In this document: in pieces, positions 1 to 7,152 of the stretch
Position numbering within the stretch: position 1 is the first letter of the stretch
Layout: each line of letters begins with the position of its first letter
NCBI GenBank assembly: GCA_003233535.1
Contig: QIMA01000094.1
Span: 1 to 10,281, forward strand
Length of the DNA: 10,281 nt
Source: Rhodanobacteraceae bacterium
GTDB lineage: Bacteria > Pseudomonadota > Gammaproteobacteria > Xanthomonadales > SZUA-5
Direction of reading: 5' to 3'
Notes under the pieces: model-generated
Seen by the model: the letters and a program-made list of their open reading frames with translations, nothing else
What the model was told of the DNA's origin: nothing
Databases searched by the model: none
Made by a program: the position numbers and the translations under genes

Positions 1-10
1 CTCCCTTTCT
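1..10 (-). promoter_or_regulatory. Ribosome binding site of a gene starting just outside the window
   Basis: Read on the minus strand, the last ten bases of the window are AGAAAGGGAG, a good purine-rich Shine-Dalgarno sequence. No start codon follows inside the window, so a minus-strand gene probably begins within about 5 to 10 bases beyond position 1. Its product cannot be told. It is separated from the DUF1329 gene by a strong terminator and about 200 bases of leader, so it is likely a separate transcription unit. The spacing to a start codon cannot be checked here. Confidence 0.5.
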
Positions 11-209
11 TGAAAAAACACTGTGAAAAACCACTGGGCAATCAATGTCCTGCGCGATCATCGCGCGAGTTCATGAAATATCCGGGCTAGTTGTGCACTG
101 CGATCGTCATTCCTCAGCACAATGACTCATATTCGGTTGCGTGTTGACCAAAAAGTCTCAACCGAGAGCGGCGATCGTGTGCCGCGCGGATGAGTAATCA
201 ACCTCTGCT
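11..209 (-). other. Non-coding leader of the next minus-strand gene
   Basis: This stretch lies between the terminator of the DUF1329 gene and the ribosome binding site at the left edge. I find no convincing coding region in it on either strand. It should contain the promoter of the following gene, but no pair of -35 and -10 boxes stands out well enough to name. The one notable element is a 15-base dyad at 52-66. Confidence 0.5.
52..66. repeat. Short perfect dyad, GCGCGAT-C-ATCGCGC
   Basis: Two 7-base arms, GCGCGAT and ATCGCGC, are exact reverse complements separated by a single C. A one-base centre is too tight for an RNA hairpin, so if the element is functional a dimeric DNA-binding protein is the more likely reader. 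It lies roughly 45 to 60 bases upstream of the ribosome binding site at the left edge, a position compatible with an operator. It may also be chance in GC-rich DNA. Confidence 0.3.
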
Positions 210-244
210 AAAAAGCATCGCGCCGGGTCAAAGCCCGGCGCGAT
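210..244 (-). terminator. Intrinsic terminator of the lipase-DUF1302-DUF1329 operon
   Basis: An 11-bp perfect stem, ATCGCGCCGGG (217-227) with CCCGGCGCGAT (234-244), closes a 6-base loop. Read on the minus strand it is followed by GCTTTTTAGC, giving a run of five U in the RNA. It starts 10 bases after the TAA stop of the DUF1329 gene. The GC-rich stem plus U-run is a classical Rho-independent terminator and marks the end of the three-gene unit. Confidence 0.9.
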
Positions 245-254
245 AGTCTTGCTC

Positions 255-1607
255 TTAACGTATACCGCGTCGACGTAGTGCTTGCGGAGAGAAGTTTTCC
301 GGTTGCGTCTGGAACGAGAAGTCGTACATCGGTTCTTCGTTGTCGATGCCGCCAACAATATAGCGCCCGCTCTTCAGATCGTAATGCGCTTCGAGCGTGG
401 ACCAGAACACCGGAACTTCGTAGTAGTTAATCGAGGGAGCCTCGGAGAACCGCCAAATATTTCCGGCCCGATCATAGTGATCGATCATCATGATCTGCCA
501 GCTGTCTTCATCAACATAGAAGGTTCTGCGGCTGTTGATATGGCGGAAACCGTCTTTGAGCGTGGCTTCCACGACCCATACCCGATGCAGTTCGTAGCGC
601 ATTAAGTCCTGGTTTAGATGCCCAGGCTGTATCAAATCTTTAATCGGCAGATCCTTTGCGTGGACCTTGTAGGAATTGTACGGAATATACATCTCCCGTT
701 TACCTTCCAAGGACCAGTCGAAGCGATCCAAGGCGCCATTGAGCATGTCGGTCATGTCGTTGGTGCGCAGGCCGTCAGACGCGGTGCCAGGATTATCGTA
801 CGCAACATTGGGCGCCTTACGAACACGACGTTGACCCGGGTTATAGACCCACGCCTGGCGGTCCTGATCAACTTGGTTCAGTGTTTCGTGAACCAGTAAC
901 ACGGAACCGGCAAGGCGCGCTGGAGAGCGCACCTCTTGATAGAAGTAGGTCAGGATGTTGTTGATGTCGTCAATCGTGTTGCCTTGCTTCCAGTACAGAC
1001 CCATCAGTTCTTCGTACAGACGGACTTTGGTGAATCGACCCGATGCCGTCGGTGCAGCCTGATTGAAGTAGCGACTGATCGCTACGCCCTTGTACTTCAT
1101 CTTGTGGTTCCAGATCACCTCCGTCCCGTCTTGCGGAATTGGGAAGGGAATGCCTTCTGCCACGTTGCTCACGCCATCACCGGCGCCAATCATCTGACCG
1201 CTGACGGCGTTCGCTTTGGTCATGTCGTAGATGCGCTGCGAAAACGATGCCGTTCGCTCGGTCGCATAAACAGGCATGGAGAACGTTTCGTACTTTTCGA
1301 ACATCCCAATCTGTCCGGGGGTCAGATTTGCTCGATAGTCACCAAAATTCGCCGCCGTAATGGTGAATTTCGGCGTCTTATTTTGAGTCGGATCCGGGTG
1401 ATGGTCACCCACCTTGTAGTTAGACGGAGGACTGGTGATTCCACCCGTCCAGGCCGGGATCGTACCGGCACTATTACCGGCCATTTCGCCACCAACCGGA
1501 GTAAGACTATTTCCCAGCTTGTTGGCTTCTTCCTGGCTGACGCCCGCCATCGCGACTGGGCCGCAAAGCAGCAGGGCTGCCAGCAATGAGCTTTTGGCTC
1601 TAATCAT
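255..1607 (-). CDS. DUF1329 family secreted protein (LolA/LolB-like fold expected)
   Basis: This 450-residue protein matches the usual length of DUF1329. A Sec signal peptide (hydrophobic core about residues 7-20) ends in AMA, with predicted cleavage after residue 21. Cys15 is not preceded by a small residue, so it is not a lipobox and the protein should be soluble in the periplasm or peripheral to the outer membrane. The family hallmark LTPVGGEMAGNSAGTIPAWT begins at residue 35, and the C-terminal third has the typical DEDSW and RAGNIWRF patches. As I recall, the family is placed with LolA/LolB-like lipid-binding half-barrels, which would fit a carrier of hydrophobic molecules, but its function is not established. 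The ATG is supported by AAAGGG at 1616-1621, 8 bases upstream. It is the last gene of a three-gene unit, 27 bases after the DUF1302 gene, and genes of these two families are often neighbours. Family assignment is firm; the role is inference. Confidence 0.9.
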   Translation of the reverse strand: MIRAKSSLLAALLLCGPVAMAGVSQEEANKLGNSLTPVGGEMAGNSAGTIPAWTGGITSPPSNYKVGDHHPDPTQNKTPKFTITAANFGDYRANLTPGQIGMFEKYETFSMPVYATERTASFSQRIYDMTKANAVSGQMIGAGDGVSNVAEGIPFPIPQDGTEVIWNHKMKYKGVAISRYFNQAAPTASGRFTKVRLYEELMGLYWKQGNTIDDINNILTYFYQEVRSPARLAGSVLLVHETLNQVDQDRQAWVYNPGQRRVRKAPNVAYDNPGTASDGLRTNDMTDMLNGALDRFDWSLEGKREMYIPYNSYKVHAKDLPIKDLIQPGHLNQDLMRYELHRVWVVEATLKDGFRHINSRRTFYVDEDSWQIMMIDHYDRAGNIWRFSEAPSINYYEVPVFWSTLEAHYDLKSGRYIVGGIDNEEPMYDFSFQTQPENFSPQALRRRGIR

Positions 1608-1634
1608 AAGGTTATCCCTTTCGTGAGCAGTGCG

Positions 1635-3503
1635 TCAGAACGAGTACTTCGCGGTGAACGACACGAAGTCGCGATCACTAATCAAATTGAAGATTCCGGC
1701 ACCGTAGAACTGGGTGTAGCTCAGATCTGCGGTCCAACTGTTGAGGTAGTTAGCTAACACACCGACCGTTAACGATTTGCGATCTTGGATGAAGTTACCG
1801 CCCGGTCCGGGCGTTGTTCCATTAACATCATGGTTGAACGCGATCCGCGGAGAGATCGTAAACGGAGTGCCGAACGCATTGTTGTAGTCGGCACGCATGG
1901 CCATTCGATAGCCCCAAGAAAATGACGTTGGGAACCCTGATGTCAGCGTTTCAGGGTTGCGCAGCGCGCCACTCAATGCGTCTGGGCCACCACCGGTGTC
2001 AGTGCCCGGACCCTGGTAACGCAGATTCGATGGATCGGGGAGATCCCAGACTTTGGTCGCGCCAACTTCGCCAATCGCAGCGATTTGTTCGGCGTTGATG
2101 AAGTTGTTCGGACCAAACACCTTGGTGAAGGTGAACTGGATCTGGCTGACCTCATGACGATCCCAACCGCGAACTTCTTCATTCGGCCCCACCTCACCCA
2201 ACTGACTGATGAAGCGATTGCCAGGCGCACCAATCAGCGCGTTGAGCGGGCTTAGTGTGCTGAATAGCAACTCGACATCGTCAATTTGCAGCGGAACGTT
2301 GTCGCGGTGGCTGATTTCGCCCTGGACGGCTACACCGGCGCTGTCCAACGTGGTGTTGAAGCTAAAACCGTACAGACGAATATCTTCCGGGTACTCAGCG
2401 AAATAGCGCGCCGAGTTAGCCGCCGAACTCGTCACCGAGATACCGCTCAGCAGCGGAATGCGGCTGTGGTAGTTCAGGAAGAACAAGCCAAATTCGGTAT
2501 TGTTGAGCTCTGGTGAGAAATAGCGTACCGCAAGACCATATTGACCATTTTCGTCAGCGAAACGATCAGCTGCTCGCGGTACGGCAACACCACACTGTGT
2601 AGCAGCGATTACGCTGGTCTGCGGGGCTACGCATGAGGCTAGGCTCGGCGGCTCGTTGACCGTACCGAAGCCGAGCATGACGAATTCACCGCCCAACGCA
2701 GCAAAATCGTTGGTGCTGAAATAGGTGCCGGACGGATCCGGTAAAATCTGCTCAAACTCGAACATGTACAGCGCTTCGACCGACCAGTTCTCGCCGAAGG
2801 ACAAGCTACCCCAGATCATGTCGATGGGCAGGAATGCTTCTTTGAGTTCGGCACCGGCGATACGCAGCTTGGAAACGTCCACCGGATTGATGACGTTAAT
2901 ACCCTGCTGGATGAAGGTGCTCTCGCCCCAGCTCACCACCTGACGGCCTAGTCGAATGCTGCCGCTACCGGTCTCACCGAATTCGAAGTTGTTGTAGACG
3001 AAGAAGTCGAGTAGTTGGAAGTCACTGCCGACCAGATCCTTCGCCAAGTCTGAGAGCTCGTCTCGACTTTCGTTTTCGAAGTCGTAAAAGCCCAGCACCC
3101 GGATTAAGCCACCCCAGTTTTGGCCGTACTGCCAGGACAGCTCGCTGTTGAACTTGACGGCATTGGAGAACAAATCTCCATCGTCGTAGTTCAGATTGCC
3201 GTCATCGCTGTTGACGGAGAACCGACCCAGCTGGGCGCGTTGACCGGCATTGTCGAGCGTGAACGTCAACGGGTTGATGTTGCCCTTACCGATCAGGTTG
3301 TCGTCACGGTCTTCAACACGCTTGGAGAGGCCGTAGCTGACAGTCGTGTCGACGTTGGCCGAAAAGTCACCGCTACCGAATTCAAAAGCTGAAGCTGTTC
3401 CAGCGGTGGTAAGCCCCAATAGTGCTGCAGTGACCGCGCCAGCCAATACTCGCCGGCGAACGGCGGGACAGCGCGGGACAACGTTGTTGCTGTTGGTCTT
3501 CAT
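1635..3503 (-). CDS. DUF1302 family outer-membrane beta-barrel protein
   Basis: This 622-residue protein fits the roughly 600-residue DUF1302 family. The N-terminus has a basic stretch (VRRRV), a hydrophobic core and an AxA site with cleavage predicted after ASA at residue 39. The mature part is rich in alternating aromatic, polar and glycine residues and ends in FTAKYSF. A C-terminal Phe is the classic recognition signal for the BAM outer-membrane assembly machine. The strongest family mark lies at residues 185-214: LGRQVVSWGES, then GINVINPVDVSKLR, followed by GAELKEAF. Two cysteines, C291 and C304, sit in a probable loop and could form a disulfide. Transport of hydrophobic compounds is a reasonable guess, since it is encoded between a lipase and a LolA/LolB-like protein, but this is inference. 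The start is supported by AAGGAA at 3512-3517, 8 bases upstream of ATG. It begins 32 bases after the lipase gene. Confidence 0.9.
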   Translation of the reverse strand: MKTNSNNVVPRCPAVRRRVLAGAVTAALLGLTTAGTASAFEFGSGDFSANVDTTVSYGLSKRVEDRDDNLIGKGNINPLTFTLDNAGQRAQLGRFSVNSDDGNLNYDDGDLFSNAVKFNSELSWQYGQNWGGLIRVLGFYDFENESRDELSDLAKDLVGSDFQLLDFFVYNNFEFGETGSGSIRLGRQVVSWGESTFIQQGINVINPVDVSKLRIAGAELKEAFLPIDMIWGSLSFGENWSVEALYMFEFEQILPDPSGTYFSTNDFAALGGEFVMLGFGTVNEPPSLASCVAPQTSVIAATQCGVAVPRAADRFADENGQYGLAVRYFSPELNNTEFGLFFLNYHSRIPLLSGISVTSSAANSARYFAEYPEDIRLYGFSFNTTLDSAGVAVQGEISHRDNVPLQIDDVELLFSTLSPLNALIGAPGNRFISQLGEVGPNEEVRGWDRHEVSQIQFTFTKVFGPNNFINAEQIAAIGEVGATKVWDLPDPSNLRYQGPGTDTGGGPDALSGALRNPETLTSGFPTSFSWGYRMAMRADYNNAFGTPFTISPRIAFNHDVNGTTPGPGGNFIQDRKSLTVGVLANYLNSWTADLSYTQFYGAGIFNLISDRDFVSFTAKYSF

Positions 3504-3535
3504 AGTGCTTGTTCCTTATCCGCGTCTGGCCCGGA

Positions 3536-5680
3536 TCACTGGGTCTGAATTACTGACGTGTCGGTTACCGCGACCGCGGCGCCACCACTGACGATCATGC
3601 TCGCCATTTGGGTCTGCATTTCGATTGTTGCATCCTCAGAGGCGGCCGGGCTAATCAAGCTGCCGTGATCGCCTGCAGTGAAGCGTACGAAGGCGCGGAT
3701 GCCGTTGGGATCCTGCGTGGTCGCCGAGATTTGCGTGAGTCCCAGTGTACGGATGTACGGCTCGGTGCCGCTGAGCGGGCCGTCAGCCACGACGTTCGGA
3801 ATGACCTGATCACCGATGATTTCCTGCAGCAGGATGCGGTCGGTAGCGACCAGTGAGCGCGCGTAGTTGATCGGGTCACTCGAATCGATGACGGTCTGCG
3901 CGACAAACAAGAAGCTTTCGAAGTCTGGCGTGCCCGCGATGAGACCAACGGCTGCTAGGCCTGCGCGAATGCGCGGACCGAAGGCGGCCGAACCGTTGAG
4001 CAGCTTGGCAATACCACCGCCAGGAGCATTCAAGACGCCAACGTTGACGTTCGGCTCTACGGCCAAGAACACGCCGCCGATGATGCCGCCCAGCGAATGT
4101 CCAACATAGGAAATACGGCTGCCGTCTAGGTCCGGTGAGCCATTGCCATCCAGATCCATGGTTGGGATGGTCAAGGTGAGGATCGACAGATCAGCTTGCG
4201 CCTGACGGGTATTGTCGCGGGAGGTCAGGAGGCTGGCCAAGTTAATTTGGTGCGTGCCTGACGCATCGATTAGGCCGTCGGGACCCGGAGCGCCGGTTGC
4301 GTTATTAACCAGATCAACATCGAACGTGCGTTCGCGTGAGATTGGGCCAAATGGCGTGTTCTCAATGTAAAACGGGGCGCACGCGTCTGACGGGTTATCC
4401 GGGACTGCGCCGTGCAAGGGATGATCCATCGCAATGACGACGAACCCCTGTGATGCCATGGTGGCCGAGATAGCCAGTGCGTCGCAGCGGTTGCGGGTGA
4501 TGCCGTGGCCGTAGATCACAACCGGCCAACCGGCCGCTGGCTGGCTCTGTCCAGATGCCGCATTCGGCACCGTAATCAACAGCGGTACGTTCTCTGTGCC
4601 AGTCGCCACAGGAATCGGGTTGGCGAACGTGACGTTGGTTGAGGTGGGGTCTAACCCGAATGCACTGAACGGCGGCACGTAGGCGCCCGGACTGGCCCGC
4701 CAGAATGTCGACAGGATAATCGCTTGCTCAGCCGTTGAATTACCCGTTGGGGCTTCCAGGTAGTAAGGCAAGCCCATGATGCCGATGTAGATGTCGGCAA
4801 TCGGCGCCAGTCCGGCGACCGAAATATTCAGTGGCGTTTGCACAATGGCTGCTTGACTGGGCTGGACAACGGAGCGCAGCGCGCGCAGCGGAATGGTGGC
4901 GCCCTGAGTGGTCGCCGCCCAGGAAAGCGCAATGCTTGAACTACTGATGCCAGCAGATGCGGCTGCAGCTTCCTGCGCATTGGTTAGCTGGCGCAGTGGT
5001 TCGAGCGCCTGAGCGCTGGACGTGGGCAGCAGCGGATCGGTGCTGTTGCCGGCTGCGTCGACCAGCGGACTGGTGCGCTGCGCAATGAAATAGGTCGTAT
5101 CTGGCGTGATGTCGTTACCGGCAGTGTCGGTAATCGTGTTGATCAACACAGCCATGTAGGTCTTCAGCTCTTCCAGTGGCACCAGCGGCACAATCACCAA
5201 CGTGCTGTTGGTTGGATCGACGCTTGAGAGCACGGCCACGAATTCGCTACCGCCGGCCAGTTCGCGAACGACGCCGGTAACTGCACCAGCGTTGCTGCGG
5301 GAGACTTCGAACATGCGCACGTTGTCGCCCGGGCGAATGGAAGTCGGATCCAGCGCGGCGGAGAATGACGCGCTCCACGGCGTGATCAGGCCCCAGCCGT
5401 CCAGCGCACTGAGTGCGACAGAGGGATCACCGAAGTTATTCGGGTTGGCAACTGGCGGATTCAACGTCAAATCCGTGGTCCCGCTGAGGAGGAGGTTGTT
5501 CGGCAACGGCAACACGCCATTGGCAGGATCGAACTGCGCAGTAATGATCGCGGTGACTGGGTTTCCGCCGGTGTTGATGACGGGCGGTGTATCCACAGCT
5601 CGTGGACTGTTGGATCCGCTACTGCATGCGCCCAGCACGAAGGCTGACAGCAGAAGCAGAAGTAGCTGCCGGGTGTGCAT
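3536..5680 (-). CDS. Lipoprotein lipase/esterase of the bacterial virulence-factor lipase (VolA / Pla-1/cef) type
   Basis: A 714-residue alpha/beta hydrolase carried on a lipoprotein. The signal peptide ends in the lipobox LGAC with Cys19 as lipidation site; Ser at +2 favours the outer membrane. Residues near 45-130 match the lipase N-terminal domain (FDPANGVLPLPNN, then ALDGWG). Catalytic elements are visible: oxyanion-hole GHG at 391-393, nucleophile elbow GHSLGG with Ser529, probable acid Asp624 in GDQVIPN, and His672 in AGDHGSL. C399 and C434, the only other cysteines of the mature chain, may form a disulfide. A DLDGNGSPDLDG segment (509-520) just before the nucleophile resembles a calcium loop. 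The reading frame stays open to an ATG at 5758, but that start would overlap the promoter; the ATG at 5680 gives a proper signal peptide and has AAGGA 9 bases upstream. Vibrio VolA, a surface lysophospholipase, is the best known relative I recall. The substrate here is unknown; esters, lysophospholipids or polyesters are possible. Confidence 0.92.
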   Translation of the reverse strand: MHTRQLLLLLLSAFVLGACSSGSNSPRAVDTPPVINTGGNPVTAIITAQFDPANGVLPLPNNLLLSGTTDLTLNPPVANPNNFGDPSVALSALDGWGLITPWSASFSAALDPTSIRPGDNVRMFEVSRSNAGAVTGVVRELAGGSEFVAVLSSVDPTNSTLVIVPLVPLEELKTYMAVLINTITDTAGNDITPDTTYFIAQRTSPLVDAAGNSTDPLLPTSSAQALEPLRQLTNAQEAAAASAGISSSSIALSWAATTQGATIPLRALRSVVQPSQAAIVQTPLNISVAGLAPIADIYIGIMGLPYYLEAPTGNSTAEQAIILSTFWRASPGAYVPPFSAFGLDPTSTNVTFANPIPVATGTENVPLLITVPNAASGQSQPAAGWPVVIYGHGITRNRCDALAISATMASQGFVVIAMDHPLHGAVPDNPSDACAPFYIENTPFGPISRERTFDVDLVNNATGAPGPDGLIDASGTHQINLASLLTSRDNTRQAQADLSILTLTIPTMDLDGNGSPDLDGSRISYVGHSLGGIIGGVFLAVEPNVNVGVLNAPGGGIAKLLNGSAAFGPRIRAGLAAVGLIAGTPDFESFLFVAQTVIDSSDPINYARSLVATDRILLQEIIGDQVIPNVVADGPLSGTEPYIRTLGLTQISATTQDPNGIRAFVRFTAGDHGSLISPAASEDATIEMQTQMASMIVSGGAAVAVTDTSVIQTQ

Positions 5681-5725
5681 CCTTGATAATCCTTTTGTAA
5701 GCGGTGGACGGTCGTTCTTGCCCAC

Positions 5726-5755
5726 ATAATAGGTAGAGCAGTCAATCGAATGCAA
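5726..5755 (-). promoter_or_regulatory. Sigma-70-type promoter of the lipase operon
   Basis: Read on the minus strand, TTGCAT (5750-5755) and TATTAT (5726-5731) are separated by 18 bases. Each box differs from the consensus by one or two bases. An A-rich tract, GTTAAAAAAG, lies just upstream (5760-5769) and could act as an UP element. Transcription would begin near 5719, leaving a leader of about 40 bases before the lipase ATG. No other promoter is evident between the lipase and the two following genes. Predicted by eye only. Confidence 0.55.
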
Positions 5756-6013
5756 CACGCTTTTTTAACTTTCTCGCTTCGCGATCAAGTACTTACGCTG
5801 CACTGCAACATAAATTCGAGAGGACTTTTCCCTGCGTTGGGCGCGCAATACCCCTGCTCGCGGGCGAGCAGTGGATCTAGTGCGCGTACGTAAGCCGCAC
5901 GCTGGCGTACGGAATACCTCGGGAGGGTAACGTAAAAATGCACCGTATGGGTGATGAACAGAGACGAAACGGCGCGATCGTACGCCGTTGCGTGACTTGC
6001 GGTTGATGTCAGC
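5756..6013. other. Gene-free spacer between gap and the lipase operon
   Basis: No conserved gene is seen here. Contents that can be pointed to: an A/T-rich tract next to the lipase promoter; a hairpin-capable repeat CTGCTCG-CGGG-CGAGCAG at 5854-5871 with no U-run, so not an obvious terminator; three CGTACG palindromes (5885-5890, 5906-5911, 5979-5984); and a 22-codon plus-strand reading frame at 5938-6006 with GGAGG at 5922-5926. The last is too short to accept as a gene on this evidence and is discussed as a finding. The region may also bind regulators of the lipase operon. Confidence 0.5.
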
Positions 6014-6050
6014 TTAAACGAAGCGCCCGACGACCGTTGCGGTCGTCGGG
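6014..6050 (-). terminator. Intrinsic terminator after gap
   Basis: A perfect 10-bp stem, CCCGACGACC (6026-6035) with GGTCGTCGGG (6041-6050), encloses the 5-base loop GTTGC. On the minus strand it lies 16 bases past the gap stop codon and is followed by GCGCTTCGTTT, an interrupted U-tract. On the plus strand it is followed by TTCATTTCGGTTT, so it could stop transcription from either side. It separates the tkt-gap unit from the lipase unit. Confidence 0.8.
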
Positions 6051-6066
6051 TTCATTTCGGTTTCGG

Positions 6067-7080
6067 TTAAGAAGCTTTTGCCCAAGCCAGCGCGGTGTCC
6101 AACATGCGGTTTGAGAAACCCCATTCGTTGTCATACCAACTGCAAACTTTTACCAAATTGCCTTCCATGACCTTGGTTAAGGCGCTGTCGTAGATTGAGC
6201 TTTCGGGTCGATGGTTAAAATCGATCGAGACCAAAGGCCGGTCACTTACCGCCAAGATACCCTTCAGAGGTCCGTCTGCAGCGGCTTGGATAACGGCGTT
6301 AATTTCTTCGACACTGGTTTCGCGCGCCGCCACCCAAGTCAGATCGACGACCGAGACGTTTATGGTCGGTACGCGCATGGCGAATCCATCCAACTTGCCG
6401 TTCAGTTGCGGCAGCACCAATCCCACGGCCGCTGCAGCGCCGGTTTTTGTGGGGATTTGACTCATCGTCGCCGATCGAGCGCGACGCAGGTCCGAATGAT
6501 AAACGTCGGTGAGTACCTGATCGTTGGTGTAGGCGTGAATGGTGGTCATCAGGCCGTGCTTCATACCAATCGCGTCATCAAGCACCTTGGCCAGCGGGGC
6601 TAAGCAGTTGGTCGTACATGAAGCGTTAGAGACCACCTGATGACTGGCGCGCAAAGAATCATGATTGACGCCATAGACGACGGTTGCATCAACGTCTTTT
6701 CCGCCAGGTGCGGAGATCAGTACTTTCTTCGCTCCACCCTCTAGGTGCGCGCTCGCCTTCGCTTTGGAGGTGAATAATCCGGTAGATTCGAAAACTAGGT
6801 CTACGCCGAGGTCGGCCCAAGGCAACTTGGCCGGGTCGCGCTCGGCAAATACGCGAATCCGATCATCGCCAATACACAGATAGTCGCCATCGACACTGAC
6901 CGGCGTAGAAAAGCGGCCGTGAGCGGTGTCGTACTGAGTCAGATGTGCGTTGGTCTCAGCGTCGCCCAGGTCGTTGATGGCGACAATTTCGATCTCGCCG
7001 GTGCGCTGTCCTTCGTAGAGCGCACGCAGGATGTTGCGACCGATTCGTCCGTATCCGTTAATTCCAACTCGCAGTGCCAT
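6067..7080 (-). CDS. gap: Type I glyceraldehyde-3-phosphate dehydrogenase
   Basis: A 337-residue cytoplasmic enzyme that oxidises and phosphorylates glyceraldehyde 3-phosphate to 1,3-bisphosphoglycerate in glycolysis, and the reverse in gluconeogenesis. The Rossmann motif [11 protein letters not shown] is at 6-16, the active site [12 protein letters not shown] at 151-162 with catalytic Cys155, and the base His182 in [22 protein letters not shown] closes the catalytic domain. Asp37 followed by Leu38 in AINDLGD is the pattern seen in NAD-preferring forms, so NAD is the likely cofactor, though this is not certain. [10 protein letters not shown] and [11 protein letters not shown] argue for GAPDH rather than erythrose-4-phosphate dehydrogenase. 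The frame is open to an ATG at 7137, but the ATG at 7080 is chosen because it gives the normal N-terminus and has AGGAG 9 bases upstream. It follows tkt by 72 bases on the same strand with no terminator between, so co-transcription is likely. The pgk gene that often follows is absent. Confidence 0.97.
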   Translation of the reverse strand: MALRVGINGYGRIGRNILRALYEGQRTGEIEIVAINDLGDAETNAHLTQYDTAHGRFSTPVSVDGDYLCIGDDRIRVFAERDPAKLPWADLGVDLVFESTGLFTSKAKASAHLEGGAKKVLISAPGGKDVDATVVYGVNHDSLRASHQVVSNASCTTNCLAPLAKVLDDAIGMKHGLMTTIHAYTNDQVLTDVYHSDLRRARSATMSQIPTKTGAAAAVGLVLPQLNGKLDGFAMRVPTINVSVVDLTWVAARETSVEEINAVIQAAADGPLKGILAVSDRPLVSIDFNHRPESSIYDSALTKVMEGNLVKVCSWYDNEWGFSNRMLDTALAWAKAS

Positions 7081-7152
7081 GTGGCGGAACTCCTGGTTGC
7101 TAGTGATCGAGGTTATTTTACGCGCACTCTGGCCCATTGGGGCTGACGCCTA

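Noticed and set aside
936..1589. 217-codon plus-strand frame opposite the DUF1329 gene
   Set aside because: It lies fully inside a well-supported minus-strand gene, has no recognisable domain, and its Arg/His/Val-rich composition is typical of an antisense shadow.
255..1607. DUF1329 protein as a lipoprotein through Cys15
   Set aside because: The residue before Cys15 is Leu, not Gly, Ala or Ser, and a clear signal peptidase I site (AMA) follows at residue 21.
3387..3503. Tat export signal on the DUF1302 protein
   Set aside because: An RRR stretch precedes the hydrophobic core, but the full Tat consensus is missing, and outer-membrane barrels are exported unfolded by Sec.
5202..5729. 175-codon plus-strand frame opposite the lipase N-terminus
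   Set aside because: It runs antisense to the conserved lipase N-terminal domain and signal peptide and shows no domain, signal or ribosome binding site of its own.
5681..5758. Upstream start giving a 740-residue lipase
   Set aside because: It would put 26 non-hydrophobic residues before the lipoprotein signal peptide and overlap the predicted promoter. The ATG at 5680 has its own ribosome binding site.
6067..7080. Erythrose-4-phosphate dehydrogenase (epd) instead of gap
   Set aside because: Part of the region after the active site ([11 protein letters not shown]) resembles Epd, but [10 protein letters not shown] and [11 protein letters not shown] follow the GAPDH pattern.
7081..7152. Separate promoter for gap in the tkt-gap gap
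   Set aside because: TAAAAT resembles a -10 box, but no acceptable -35 box lies at the right distance.
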